A stretch of DNA of 64,000 nt from the NCBI GenBank assembly GCA_047639555.1, contig JBLIOE010000004.1:82957-146956 (forward strand). The letters run 5' to 3'. This DNA is from JAJRXC01 sp047639555. GTDB taxonomy: Bacteria; Actinomycetota; Acidimicrobiia; Acidimicrobiales; Aldehydirespiratoraceae. The notes under the pieces are model-generated. The model was given only the letters and a program-made list of their open reading frames with translations. It did not search any database and was not told the DNA's origin. Position 1 is the stretch's first letter, and each line of letters opens with the position of its first letter. The position numbers and the translations under genes are program-made. This document shows positions 1-9,062 of this stretch, piece after piece.

Positions 1-617
1 TTGCCCGTGATCATGTCGGTCATCATCGCGACACTCTGCGCGTCGAGCGCGGCCCCGAGGGATGGACCAAAGACACCCGCGGGATTGATCGCGACGAGTT
101 CCATATCGTGATCTTCAGACATCGCCCAGGCGGCTCGCTCGGCAAGAGTCTTGCTCTTGGAATAGGCGCCGATATCTGCATTGGTATCCGACCAATCGGC
201 CGGCCCGAACTTGCCGCTCGGGTGGCCGCCGGTCACGGATGCGACTGACGACGTGAGCACGAGGCGCTTCACGTTGGCTCGTTGTGCTGCCGCCATGACT
301 CGCTGGGTGCCTTCGACCGCTGGCTTGATCAACTCCTGCTCGTCCTTCGGTTCGGTGAAGACAAACGGCGAGGCGACGTGAAGGACGTAGGTACAACCCA
401 CCATGGCCTCATCCCAGCCGGCGTCGGAGAGGAGGTCGGTCTCGACGAAGCTCAGCTGGTCGACCGGTGCCACGTGCGCGATTGCCGCCTTCGTTGACGC
501 AGCCTTGGCTTGCGAACGAACGGTGCCAACTACCTCATAGCCCTGGTTCAAGAGTTCGGCCCCGCAGTGCTGGCCGATGTAGCCGGTGATGCCGGTCACG
601 AGTACGCGTTCGCTCAC
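1..617 (-). CDS. NAD(P)-dependent epimerase/reductase (dihydroflavonol-reductase-like), 3' end cut off
   Basis: This is an extended short-chain dehydrogenase reading off the left edge of the window; about 205 residues are visible and the C-terminus is missing. It starts at GTG 617 and opens with a Rossmann glycine motif TGITGYIG (residues 8-15). The catalytic YSKSK motif (Tyr152, Lys156) is followed by an INPAGVFGPSLG segment typical of dihydroflavonol-4-reductase-like and aldehyde-reductase proteins. The expected reaction is NAD(P)H-dependent reduction of a carbonyl or aldehyde in the cytoplasm; the substrate cannot be read from sequence. It lies downstream of, and on the same strand as, the AAA regulator, with a gap of about 130 bases. 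Confidence 0.85.
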   Translation of the reverse strand, partial: MSERVLVTGITGYIGQHCGAELLNQGYEVVGTVRSQAKAASTKAAIAHVAPVDQLSFVETDLLSDAGWDEAMVGCTYVLHVASPFVFTEPKDEQELIKPAVEGTQRVMAAAQRANVKRLVLTSSVASVTGGHPSGKFGPADWSDTNADIGAYSKSKTLAERAAWAMSEDHDMELVAINPAGVFGPSLGAALDAQSVAMMTDMITG

Positions 618-751
618 AGTGAAGATCGTTTCCGTCGGGATTCCTCGCAGCCGACAACTTACACGCACCACCCGTCGAGCCGGGTGTGCTCACGATGGCA
701 CTCAATCCGTGTGTGTAACCGGGTGGTCCCATCAGGTCCGAAACGGTTCGG

Positions 752-3700
752 TCAGCCAGTCCCGCTGCTCGCGGCTGAGACACGCCAGACAAACGGACTG
801 TGCTGCGCCGGGTCGTAGCGGCAGAACCGGCCCGTGCGAATCGAGCGGTCGAGGTGGTCGGCGAGGTTCGGATCATTCGTCCGAATACGGTCGATCGCTC
901 GGGAGATCGAACGGCGCACGTTCACCCGCGCCTTCTCGGTCTGGTCGCCGGTGGTCCGAGACCGGCCGCCGAGTCCGAACGCCTGAATCAGTTCTGATTC
1001 GAGCTGATCGATTTCCGACTGCGCGGCTTCGGCCGTACCCAAGTCTGCGTCGCTGGTCGCTCGGTCGAGTGTGTCAACGAGTTCGAGGTACCGGGTCTGA
1101 TACGCACGACGGGCCACCGCATCGATCTGGGGCCCCGTGTCACCCTCGACCAGGACAGGAAGGCCGTCAACAACGGCGTAAAGGTCGAGCGCATACCAAT
1201 CCCGGTGCGGATCGGCGATCAGTCTCGCGAGGTAGTCGAGACCCTTCGAGTGCTGGACGAGATGGAGATCACGGTCGAGGCCGACGCTCCATACATCGCC
1301 GCGTCGCTCGAGCACTGCGCCCGCCGGTGTGGCGAACGTCTGCAGAACGGGTGCCGCGGCTTCGTAGTCGCCGATCAGCGTCATCCGAACCGACATTCCG
1401 ACCTCATCGGCTATCGCTCCAGCGACGGATGCGTGGTGGGCGGCGCTCTTCGCGTCACCCAAACGGGCCTGAGCTATGGCGAGGGCAGCGTGGCTCCGGG
1501 CGGCCCACGGGAGGGCATGCATGCGGTCATGGATAACGAGGCTGGACTCCAGATGTTCCGCCGCTTCGATATTGCGACCAAGTCGAAGGGCGAGGAGACC
1601 GAGGTAGCGATCGAAGGACCCGATCCAGGAAGCGCTTGAGGTCGCCGACACGACACATTCGCCGCCGAACGATCTCAGCATCTCGTAGAGCTCGGCCGCA
1701 CACGGGTGATCGATTGCCGTCGCCGCTTCGGATAACAGCCCCATGGTGACCGCCCACAGGATCGTTGGTTGGTCGGAGCGAAGGGTGCCGAGCACCTCGT
1801 CGATGAGGAGTCGGGCAACCGCGTGATCGCCATCGATCGCCTTGGCCAGCGCAACGGCCGAACGCAAGGCAGGGTCTGCGATCAGCGGCACCAGTGGCTC
1901 GTATTCCGCGATGACCGCGGCGAGATCACCACGATCCCAGGCATAGACGATGCGGACAAACTCGAGAGCCGGTGCATCGATGTCGAGGTAGTCGAGTTCC
2001 TTCAGTGTCTCGTCGAGAACGTCGTCGGCGTCTCGGTAACGGCCCTCCAGCGCTGCGACTGTGGCTCCCGCAAGTGCTTGTTGGACGCGCCCGGCGACCG
2101 ACACCGGTTTGCTCGACAACAGGGCGCTCACCCGGACACGATCGGCGGACGCAAGCGCGTCAGTAAGCGCCATCCGTTGGGCCCGGATGAGGAACTCATG
2201 ATCCTCGAGTTGATGGGCAATCCGGAGGGCAGTTTCGGCGTCTGCTCGTCGTTCGAGGAGTCGCTCGGGGTGAACACTTAGCGCCCGCCGCCGGGCGAGG
2301 TGGGCTTCACCGAGAAGGACTGGTTCAGTGGACTCGGTTGCAGCGGCCACCGCTCGATCCGCGGCCTCGACATCCTCGAGGAGACCACCCCGGATGTCGC
2401 CCGCAGTTGCAATTGCCGTGTTGAGGACGGCGATATCGGCCGGGTGCTCGCTCGTGCCGAACCACCGGGTAGCGATGGATAGCAGTGTGCCGGCATCGAG
2501 CGTGGAGGGGTTGGGTTCTTCCAGCCAACGCAGCCGCCCGTAAGCGCGCACGAGCCGGCGGCGCCGGGCATCGGGTGCTTGGTCGCTCGATGCCGCGGCA
2601 TCGATGAGGCAACGTTCGGCTTCTGCGCCGCGTCCCATCAGCGCGAGGGCCTCGGCCTCTTCGATCAACGCCTCGGCGAGCGCACCCGCATCATCGAGCG
2701 ACCGCAACATCGAGACGGCGATCCCGAAGTGGTGCACGGCTTCGCTGATGGCTCCGGTTGACCGCTCGATTCGAGCCGCCTGACAGGCCGCCTCGGCCGC
2801 GTCGAGACCGCGATGGCTGTGGGCGGCGCGCGATAGATGATGTGCGAGCGCCACGGGACTCGAACCTTCCGCTCTCAACACATCGGCGGCAATGGCGTGG
2901 AGGGCGAAGCGTTGCTCCGGCTCAAGGTCGTCGTAGATCACCTCGCGGAGGAGGCCGTGACGAAACGAGGCGATGCCGTCGGCGATCGCGATGACATCGC
3001 CGGACACGCGAGCGAGGGCGGGTCCGACTGGCGCGCCTGTCGTCATCCGCTGCAGGACATCGATAGACGCAGACCCGAGTACGGAAAGCGCGTCGAGCGC
3101 GGGTTTGACATCAAGTGGCGCGGCGGCGACTTGTTGTCGCAACAGCGCGGCGACGTCGGGCGGTACGGGCGAGTCGGGCCGGTTCGCGCCCTGTTCGAGG
3201 AGGCGGCGCACAAAGAGCGGGTTGCCATTCGTGCGGCGGACTAGCTCCACAACGGTTGCGGTATCGAGTTCGCGCCCGGTGGCCGAAGCCAGCTCCATTA
3301 CCTGCGAGCGAGACAGGCCGTCGAGAACGATCCGACTGCACCGAAACATGTCGATCGTCTCGTTGCCGGGCCGGGAGGAAGCGATGATGCTTACGCCAGC
3401 TATCGCCGGCCGACGGGAGAGGTATCCGAATAGCGAGACTGCAGTGGGGTGGGCGTAGTGAAGGTCTTCGAGCACGATAACGACGTTGCGATCACGCCCC
3501 AGGAGAATCAACCACTGGGCCACCGAACGAAACATTTCGGCCATGTCGGGTGGACTCGGCGAGTCGTCATGGCCGGCGGAGATCACAGTCTGGTGGGGGT
3601 CGACATCACTGAGTGCTTCGAACCAGGGCCACAGACCTGGAGCGCCGTCCCATTCGCCTGCCACGCCCCAGCCGACAACGGCTCCGTCGTCAACGGCGCG

Positions 3701-3856
3701 AGCCCGAAAGGCCTGAAGAAGCGTGGTCTTACCCATGCCTGCAGGCCCGACGACGAGCATATTGCGGTCGATTGACGCCGCGGCTCGTGACGCGTCGAGC
3801 CGGCTCAGGTCGAGCGACCTTCCAACAAAGTCTGCTCCAACAGCGTTCTGTCGCAT
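752..3856 (-). CDS. Large AAA ATPase/TPR-type regulator with actinobacterial C-terminal module
   Basis: The 1034-residue protein starts with a STAND/AAA-type NTPase domain: Walker A GPAGMGKT at residues 37-44 and a Walker B-like VVIVLEDLHYAHP. A long helical, Ala-rich middle resembles the TPR arrays of MalT/LuxR-type and cyclase-associated ATPases. The C-terminus is not a LuxR helix-turn-helix. It is a module with a GDVWSVGLD segment, a KGLDYLARL stretch, a charged coiled-coil-like helix, then ARVNVRRSISRAIDRI and RTGRFCRYDP. I recall this module at the end of many actinobacterial AAA proteins, where it is often annotated as a winged-helix or DNA-binding tail. A signal-responsive regulator is likely; ligand and targets are unknown. 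It is divergent from the secreted-protein genes. Confidence 0.8.
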   Translation of the reverse strand: MRQNAVGADFVGRSLDLSRLDASRAAASIDRNMLVVGPAGMGKTTLLQAFRARAVDDGAVVGWGVAGEWDGAPGLWPWFEALSDVDPHQTVISAGHDDSPSPPDMAEMFRSVAQWLILLGRDRNVVIVLEDLHYAHPTAVSLFGYLSRRPAIAGVSIIASSRPGNETIDMFRCSRIVLDGLSRSQVMELASATGRELDTATVVELVRRTNGNPLFVRRLLEQGANRPDSPVPPDVAALLRQQVAAAPLDVKPALDALSVLGSASIDVLQRMTTGAPVGPALARVSGDVIAIADGIASFRHGLLREVIYDDLEPEQRFALHAIAADVLRAEGSSPVALAHHLSRAAHSHRGLDAAEAACQAARIERSTGAISEAVHHFGIAVSMLRSLDDAGALAEALIEEAEALALMGRGAEAERCLIDAAASSDQAPDARRRRLVRAYGRLRWLEEPNPSTLDAGTLLSIATRWFGTSEHPADIAVLNTAIATAGDIRGGLLEDVEAADRAVAAATESTEPVLLGEAHLARRRALSVHPERLLERRADAETALRIAHQLEDHEFLIRAQRMALTDALASADRVRVSALLSSKPVSVAGRVQQALAGATVAALEGRYRDADDVLDETLKELDYLDIDAPALEFVRIVYAWDRGDLAAVIAEYEPLVPLIADPALRSAVALAKAIDGDHAVARLLIDEVLGTLRSDQPTILWAVTMGLLSEAATAIDHPCAAELYEMLRSFGGECVVSATSSASWIGSFDRYLGLLALRLGRNIEAAEHLESSLVIHDRMHALPWAARSHAALAIAQARLGDAKSAAHHASVAGAIADEVGMSVRMTLIGDYEAAAPVLQTFATPAGAVLERRGDVWSVGLDRDLHLVQHSKGLDYLARLIADPHRDWYALDLYAVVDGLPVLVEGDTGPQIDAVARRAYQTRYLELVDTLDRATSDADLGTAEAAQSEIDQLESELIQAFGLGGRSRTTGDQTEKARVNVRRSISRAIDRIRTNDPNLADHLDRSIRTGRFCRYDPAQHSPFVWRVSAASSGTG

Positions 3857-3882
3857 CGGTGGTCAACTTAGTCGTCGATCAC

Positions 3883-3925
3883 GCTCGCACCGGTGGCGCG
3901 GTGCGAGCCAATGGAACACTGTTCC
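3883..3925. promoter_or_regulatory. Two inverted repeats in the divergent promoter region
   Basis: Between the AAA regulator (minus) and the secreted protein (plus) there is a perfect 9-base inverted repeat, GCTCGCACC (3883-3891) and GGTGCGAGC (3900-3908). Five bases further on lies a perfect palindrome GGAACACTGTTCC (3913-3925). The pair sits where operators of divergent promoters usually lie. The protein that binds is unknown; autoregulation by the AAA regulator is only a guess. Confidence 0.4.
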
Positions 3926-3948
3926 GTCGGAAGGAACGCCCATTGGTC

Positions 3949-5016
3949 ATGGGACGAATACGACGTACAACCCTGGGATCGCTCGCGGCATTGCTCTCAG
4001 TGTCGGTATTTTCCGCTGGAGCGACAGCCCAAGAAGCAGATGCTGGCGTCGGCTTCGGCGATAACGGTCAGTGGCGGGGGAGTCTCTCGTACAACGCGCT
4101 GGTGGTCTACGACGACGAGGTGGGTGCGCAGTACTACGGGCGAGGCACCTTCCAAACATCGGTATCCGCGGCTTCGGTGGAGGGATCGTTTGTCTTCGAT
4201 CAAGCGACCATCACTCGGCCAACTGATCTTCCGGAGGCCTTCGCGACCGCTCAGGTATCGGGCCTGCTCACCGGCGCTGCGCTGCAGCCAGAGCTTGTCT
4301 ACGACGAGATCTTCGTAACCAGCACCAGCAGCGGTGTCACGGCCGAGTTCACGTTTACCGCAGCGGAGCTCGGCAACCCGCGCATCAGCCTGGTCCCCAC
4401 GACCGGGAGCTGCGGCTCCATCTCCGGCTTCTGGAATCAGGAATTCGCTGCGGGTCTCAATGCTCAGGGCGAGTTCATCGCTGGCCGCCAGGGAACCTGG
4501 GTCGCACACCGCGTGGGTGTCGAGGTGTCTTCGGGAGTGGAGTATGAGACGGTCATCGCCAGCATCGAGGCTGACGCGGCCGTACTGATCGAAGCGCTCC
4601 GAGAGGGCGGGCCCTGGTCAGCCGACATCGTCGGCGACGTTCTGGCCCGCGCCGAACAACTCGCGGTCAACGGTCTGCGGCGGGCCAACTGCGACCCAGA
4701 GACCGACGACACCGCTTTCCGGTCGCGAGCGTTCGCCACGGTCGCTCAGCTCCTCGAGGAGGCGGCGCTCTCCGACGGGGTGTTTGCGGACGGAATACTC
4801 GAACTCATGATCGCCGGCTACCGGTCAGGTGTGTTCGCGGCGGACCCCGAGTTGCGGGCGTTCTATGACGGGACGTTCGAACTGATCGTCGACAACGCCA
4901 TGGCCGATGGCAGCGAAACGGAGTTGGTGACTCTCTTCACTGCGGCCGTTCAGCTCGCCCGGACGGATCTCGCCCAACAGATATCGGACCTCTTGGCCGA
5001 GGGCGAGGGCTCATGA
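3949..5016 (+). CDS. Secreted protein of unknown function
   Basis: The protein has about 355 residues and an N-terminal signal peptide: Arg-rich start (MGRIRR), a hydrophobic stretch and an ATA-QEA cleavage-like site near residue 26. The first half looks beta-rich and contains two Cys around the TTGSCGS and RRANCDPET segments. The second half is Ala/Leu-rich and probably helical. I recognise no family. ATG 3949 was chosen because the signal peptide starts there. TTG 3943, two codons earlier, is better spaced from AAGGA (3931-3935) and may be the true start. The next gene overlaps it by four bases (ATGA), so the two are probably co-translated. Confidence 0.65.
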   Translation: MGRIRRTTLGSLAALLSVSVFSAGATAQEADAGVGFGDNGQWRGSLSYNALVVYDDEVGAQYYGRGTFQTSVSAASVEGSFVFDQATITRPTDLPEAFATAQVSGLLTGAALQPELVYDEIFVTSTSSGVTAEFTFTAAELGNPRISLVPTTGSCGSISGFWNQEFAAGLNAQGEFIAGRQGTWVAHRVGVEVSSGVEYETVIASIEADAAVLIEALREGGPWSADIVGDVLARAEQLAVNGLRRANCDPETDDTAFRSRAFATVAQLLEEAALSDGVFADGILELMIAGYRSGVFAADPELRAFYDGTFELIVDNAMADGSETELVTLFTAAVQLARTDLAQQISDLLAEGEGS

Positions 5017-5528
5017 GCACACACCGAAACCGTCTTCCGATCGCGGCCGCTGCGGGCGTTCTTTCGCTCGGCCTGTTCGCCATCAGCTGTGGAGGAGCGA
5101 GCGACCCAGTCACGCCGGCCGGGGAGACCGACGCTCCCAGTGCCGCGGCCGAAACTGAGAGCGACGAAGTCGTTGACCTCGTAGACGGTGAAGCTGAGGA
5201 ATCCACGCCCCCGTCCACCAGCCGCGCCCCCGATCCCGCTCCACTCGTAGCCGAGATCCTGGCGGTCGAAGCCGAACCCGGGCCGCGACCGCTGCTCAGC
5301 TGGGCACCGGTCGCCGAGGCCCAGCGCTACACGTTGGTTGTGCTTGGCCTCAACGGCGATCCGTACTGGGCCTGGTCCGGCGTTGACACCTCTGTCGCTA
5401 TGGGCGGCATCACCGACCCGGATGTGGTCGGGCCGTGGGTCCACGAACCCATGACTTGGACTGTCGCCGCCATCGATGCCACCGGTCTCGCCATCGCCCT
5501 CTCAGATCCGGGTGCCCTCACGCCCTGA
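5013..5528 (+). CDS. Small lipoprotein with Fn3-like segment, unknown function
   Basis: This 171-residue predicted lipoprotein has a lipobox, FAIS-Cys26, after a hydrophobic signal segment, so it is probably anchored on the outside of the membrane. An acidic, Ser/Pro-rich linker (roughly residues 30-75) is followed by a compact domain with LSWAPVAEAQRYTLVV. That resembles one strand pair of a fibronectin-III-like fold (the Trp and the Y-x-L-x-V pattern). No specific function can be given. It overlaps the preceding secreted-protein gene by ATGA, which suggests the two products act together at the cell surface. Confidence 0.65.
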   Translation: MSTHRNRLPIAAAAGVLSLGLFAISCGGASDPVTPAGETDAPSAAAETESDEVVDLVDGEAEESTPPSTSRAPDPAPLVAEILAVEAEPGPRPLLSWAPVAEAQRYTLVVLGLNGDPYWAWSGVDTSVAMGGITDPDVVGPWVHEPMTWTVAAIDATGLAIALSDPGALTP

Positions 5529-5608
5529 CCGGCGCGAGATGAATTCGTGTCGTTGCCATTTCCTCAAGCCCGATTCCCTCAACCGTTTACAAAGCCAGAA
5601 AGCACAAT

Positions 5609-6721
5609 ATGAAACGTCTCCTTCTCGCCCTCACCGTCAGCATGGGATTATTGCTCGCCGCGTGCGGAAGTTCGTCTGACCCCTCGCCGGCCGATTCAGC
5701 CGTCGGAGGTGACGGCAACACCACCAACTCTGGAGAAGTTGGCGGTTCATCGTCTGGTTCGGGAGGAGAGGCGATCCCGTTCGACGCTGCGGCCCTCAGT
5801 GGAGAGGTCCTCAATGTGACCGACCTCATGCCCCTCGACAGAAGCGGCGGTACGCCGCCACCGGCGGTCACGCCCGTCATCGATACATGTGCGGCGCTCA
5901 CCGCGGCCGAGATGGAGGCGATCGTGACTGACGTCGCCACGGAGTTCTCATTCGGCCAAGAGCTCGATTTCGAGGCCACAGCGTTGGGCGCAGCCTGCGA
6001 ATACACGAGTGAGAACCACCGTGTCCGCGTGACAGTCGGCTCCATGGACGAGGTCAACACATCGTTGGACAGCCCGGCGATGAGCCTCCCGGCCGGAGCC
6101 GGCGATGTACGCGAGTCTGCTTCGGTTGATGATGGCGCAGTCGTCATACTCAGCGAAGATTCCTTCGGACTCGACACGTCGTTCGCCGCGTACACAACGG
6201 CGGACTCATACGGCCTCATGGTTTCCAACGTGGCCGGTACCGGCATCGACTACGGGGCGACTGGTGCGCTCTACGCCCGGATCGCTTCTGCTGCGTCCGC
6301 GGGAGTATCAGAAGCGGGGGCGCCCAGCGAAGCGGCCGAGACCCAGATGGCAAACGTTGCCGCCGATCCGTGTGCGATCTGGACGGTGTCGGAATTGGAT
6401 GGGTTCTTGACCGAGGCCCCCATCACCCGATCGAGCGACTCCAACGTGACGGACGGTTGCCAGTGGTCGAATGAGGATGCCACTGCGAATGTGCAGCTCA
6501 GCGCCCTTCCTCCCGACACGGTCGCTTCCGAGGCCTACTCGCCGATCGCTGATGGAAGCGAGGTCCACGTCAATGCCATTAACGGACGAGTCCTCGTGAT
6601 CTCTGCGGGGTTTGTCGTCGAGATCGACACCCGTTTCAGCCCCGATGGCGGGGCGACGGCTTACGACTCGGCCACTGCCAATATCGCTCTCGCCGAAAAC
6701 ATCCTGGCCCGACTCGCCTGA
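5609..6721 (+). CDS. Lipoprotein with two DUF3558-like repeats
   Basis: This is a 370-residue predicted lipoprotein with lipobox LLAA-Cys19, followed by a Ser/Gly-rich linker of about 45 residues. Two similar halves follow. Each begins with an Asp/Thr-Cys plus a helix like LTAAEMEAI or WTVSELDGFL, and each has a second Cys followed by Glu-Tyr or Gln-Trp (GAACEYT; TDGCQWS). This two-Cys pattern resembles DUF3558-type actinobacterial lipoproteins. Function is unknown; a role at the cell envelope is inferred from location only. It stands about 80 bases after the smaller lipoprotein gene, with no strong ribosome binding site. Confidence 0.65.
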   Translation: MKRLLLALTVSMGLLLAACGSSSDPSPADSAVGGDGNTTNSGEVGGSSSGSGGEAIPFDAAALSGEVLNVTDLMPLDRSGGTPPPAVTPVIDTCAALTAAEMEAIVTDVATEFSFGQELDFEATALGAACEYTSENHRVRVTVGSMDEVNTSLDSPAMSLPAGAGDVRESASVDDGAVVILSEDSFGLDTSFAAYTTADSYGLMVSNVAGTGIDYGATGALYARIASAASAGVSEAGAPSEAAETQMANVAADPCAIWTVSELDGFLTEAPITRSSDSNVTDGCQWSNEDATANVQLSALPPDTVASEAYSPIADGSEVHVNAINGRVLVISAGFVVEIDTRFSPDGGATAYDSATANIALAENILARLA

Positions 6722-6730
6722 CTCCAAAAT

Positions 6731-6817
6731 GGGGTCTGGCCATCAAGTGGGGCCTGACCCCCCAATCCGTTCTGGGTGAACGGGCGTTCGGGATCCGACG
6801 CCCGGCTCACCCAGAAC
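6731..6817. repeat. Two tandem imperfect hairpins between convergent genes
   Basis: The space between the convergent lipoprotein and amidohydrolase genes holds two stem-loops. The first pairs GGGGTCTGGCC (6731-6741) with GGCCTGACCCC (6751-6761), one mismatch. The second pairs GTTCTGGGTGA (6769-6779) with TCACCCAGAAC (6807-6817), with further partial pairing inside through CGGGCG and CGCCCG. Neither is followed by a clear T run, so they may be a bidirectional, Rho-assisted terminator. The GGGGTC-GACCCC core also resembles REP-type palindromes. Confidence 0.45.
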
Positions 6818-6829
6818 CGATGGAGGACG

Positions 6830-8029
6830 TCAGTTGCGCTGAAACGCCGGGCTCAGAGCGTCGGCCGGGATCTCGCCGTGGGGCGCGGCGACTTGTTCGA
6901 CGGACGGCCCGTGCTCGGCGGCGATCGGTTCGAGCGCCGCAAGATCAAAGCCGTAAACCGTGGCCGCATTCTCCGAGAGGACGGTGCGAAGATCGGCGCT
7001 GCTCCACCCCGCAAACGTGCGCTGCAGCGAGAGCGTGCTGTACGGCCAACAGGCTTCGTTGTGGGGGTAGTCGCTGCCCCACATGAATCGGTCGATGCCA
7101 AATTCCCGCATAGTCGCCGCGTCGGATGGGGCCGGGAAACTGGCCCCAATCCAGATGTTTCGTTGGAACGTCTCGAGCGGACTCAGAGACCCGATCGCCT
7201 CGGCCGGAATCCCAAGTTCGCCAACCCGGCCGGACTTCATCAGCTTGTAGAAGTGCTCCATCCGGTTGAGCGCCGGCTTCACCCAGTCCGATCCCTGCTC
7301 AGTGAGGACCAGCTTGAGTTGCGGGAATCGTTCGAACACTCCGCCCCAAATCATGTGCCAGAACGCTCGGTTGGCATAGAAGCCGGTCTCCATCATGAAG
7401 AGGAGATTGCGGAAGGGCGTGTCGGCCAACTCCGGAATCCCGCTGCCGCCCGCGTGGTGGGTGACCGGCATGTCCAGCTCCTGGCACACGGCCCAGAGCG
7501 GGTCGTAGGCGGCCGAGGACAGTGGCTCAATCCATGGCGTGTCGGGGGCGGCCCCGGGAAGCAGCACACCCTTGATCCCGTGCGCACGGCACCACCGCAC
7601 GTCGCTGATCGCTTCGTCGATGTCGTTGAGCAGAATCTGGGCGAGGCCGACACGTTGCTTCGGGTGACGCCCCACGAAGTCGGCGAGCCACCGGTTGTGG
7701 GCCCTGATTCCCTCTAGCCGGAGACGGTATGTCTCGGGTGATGGCGCCGGCGCGACAACGACACCGGTAGGGAAGAAGGGCGGCACGGTGTTGGGAAATA
7801 CGACCTCGGCGACCACGCCATCGGCGTGGAGATCAGCGAGTCGGCGGTCATCGTCCCAGTTGCGACTGCGGCCATCGTCTTGCAGGTCTCGGAACGGGTT
7901 CTTGTAGCCGCCGCGCCACTCGTCGAACTTGTCGACATAGTCCGCGGCCAGATAGTCACGATATTGAGCGTGGTTCCCGCCGGCATGACAATCCGCCGAG
8001 ATGATGGTGTAGCGGTCGGTTGCTTCCAT
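6830..8029 (-). CDS. Amidohydrolase-2 family metal-dependent hydrolase/decarboxylase
   Basis: This is a 399-residue TIM-barrel protein of the amidohydrolase-2 family (PF04909 type, as in ACMSD and related decarboxylases or hydrolases). The N-terminus has ISADCHAGG, where the metal-binding strand-1 motif is expected. The middle carries THHAGGSG with candidate metal-binding His, and near the C-terminus WGSDYPHNE supplies the conserved Asp of the last strand. Substrates in this family are usually ring-cleavage products or cyclic acids; the substrate here is unknown. It is one of two family members in the window (see 60573). It is followed upstream on the same strand by haloalkane dehalogenase. 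Confidence 0.75.
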   Translation of the reverse strand: MEATDRYTIISADCHAGGNHAQYRDYLAADYVDKFDEWRGGYKNPFRDLQDDGRSRNWDDDRRLADLHADGVVAEVVFPNTVPPFFPTGVVVAPAPSPETYRLRLEGIRAHNRWLADFVGRHPKQRVGLAQILLNDIDEAISDVRWCRAHGIKGVLLPGAAPDTPWIEPLSSAAYDPLWAVCQELDMPVTHHAGGSGIPELADTPFRNLLFMMETGFYANRAFWHMIWGGVFERFPQLKLVLTEQGSDWVKPALNRMEHFYKLMKSGRVGELGIPAEAIGSLSPLETFQRNIWIGASFPAPSDAATMREFGIDRFMWGSDYPHNEACWPYSTLSLQRTFAGWSSADLRTVLSENAATVYGFDLAALEPIAAEHGPSVEQVAAPHGEIPADALSPAFQRN

Positions 8030-8076
8030 GGTGGCCGACCATACTTCGCGCCACTCACCCGCCTGTCAAAATCGGG

Positions 8077-8961
8077 CTAGGTGGAACGCTGGAGGTTCGG
8101 TAGCCAGGCGGCGATGGCTTCGCCGATTTCGTCGGCGCTGTCCTCCTGGATGAAGTGAATGCCCGCGACAGTGGTCTCGGTTTGGTTGGGCCACGTTCGG
8201 ACAAATTCTCGCTGAGCGCCGGTCAGGATCGCGCCGGGATCGGCGTTGATGAAGAGCTTCGGAACCTCTGAAGTCGAGAGCCAGTCGGCGGAGGCCTGCA
8301 CGATCTCGACTACATCGGCCGGATCGCCGGCCAGCGGGAGCTCGCGAGGCCACGTGAGGGTCGGGCGACGATCCTCACCGGGAGTTGCGAAGGGGCGGCG
8401 GTACTCGTTCATCTCTTCATCGCTGAGGGTGCGCATGGTCGAGGCCGGCAGGATGGACTCGACGAATAGGTTCTTGGTGAGGATCATTTCCTCGCCGGCC
8501 TCCGAGCGAAAGGCGCGGAAGATGTCGCGGGCGCTCTCGGGCCATTCATCCCACGTGACGGGGCGAACAATGGCCTCCATGTAGCAGATGCCGGCCACCC
8601 GATCGCGGTGGCGGTTGGCCCAGTCAAAGCCGAGGGCCGAGCCCCAGTCGTGGATGACGAGCGTGACCTTGTCGCCCAGATCAAGCTGTTCGAGGAGACC
8701 ATCGAGGTACTCCCGGTGCTCAACGAAACGATAGGAGTCGGCACCGGGGGAGTCGAGCTTGTCGGAGTCGCCCTGGCCGATGAGGTCGGGCACGATGCAG
8801 CGGGCCTGGCTCGACACGTGCGGCACGATGTCGCGCCACAGGTACGACGACGTCGGATTGCCGTGCAAGAAAACCACCGGGTCGCCTTCGCCAACGTCGT
8901 GGTACGCCATCTGCTTGCCTTTAACGGAGAGGTAGTGCTTGCTCAGAGGTGCGCTGCTCAT
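8077..8961 (-). CDS. Haloalkane dehalogenase (alpha/beta hydrolase)
   Basis: The 294-residue length is the normal size of DhaA/LinB-type haloalkane dehalogenases, which hydrolyse carbon-halogen bonds to alcohol plus halide. All landmarks of that family are visible: HGNPTSS with halide-binding Asn35, nucleophile Asp105 in HDWGSALGF with Trp106 right after it, an acid Glu129 in MEAIVRP (the subfamily-II position), and His269 in AGIHFIQED. The start ATG 8961 (MSSAPLSK) gives the family length; an upstream in-frame extension lacks support. No signal peptide is seen, so it should be cytoplasmic. It is divergent from the DUF1330/malyl-CoA lyase genes. The natural substrate is unknown. Confidence 0.88.
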   Translation of the reverse strand: MSSAPLSKHYLSVKGKQMAYHDVGEGDPVVFLHGNPTSSYLWRDIVPHVSSQARCIVPDLIGQGDSDKLDSPGADSYRFVEHREYLDGLLEQLDLGDKVTLVIHDWGSALGFDWANRHRDRVAGICYMEAIVRPVTWDEWPESARDIFRAFRSEAGEEMILTKNLFVESILPASTMRTLSDEEMNEYRRPFATPGEDRRPTLTWPRELPLAGDPADVVEIVQASADWLSTSEVPKLFINADPGAILTGAQREFVRTWPNQTETTVAGIHFIQEDSADEIGEAIAAWLPNLQRST

Positions 8962-9062
8962 CTTCTGAGTCTGTACTAGCGCGGCGCGGCTGTCGAACCG
9001 GCCCGAGTACCGGACCGGCAGCGGGCGTCCACTATCTTCCAGGCACACACCAGGAGACATGA

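Noticed and set aside
3913..3925. LexA (SOS) box at GGAACACTGTTCC
   Set aside because: The GAAC and GTTC halves are separated by three bases, not the four expected for an actinobacterial LexA box, and the neighbouring genes are not SOS genes.
3613..3948. N-terminal extension of the secreted protein ORF
   Set aside because: The 112-codon extension is antisense to the AAA regulator and would bury the signal peptide that begins at 3949 or 3943.
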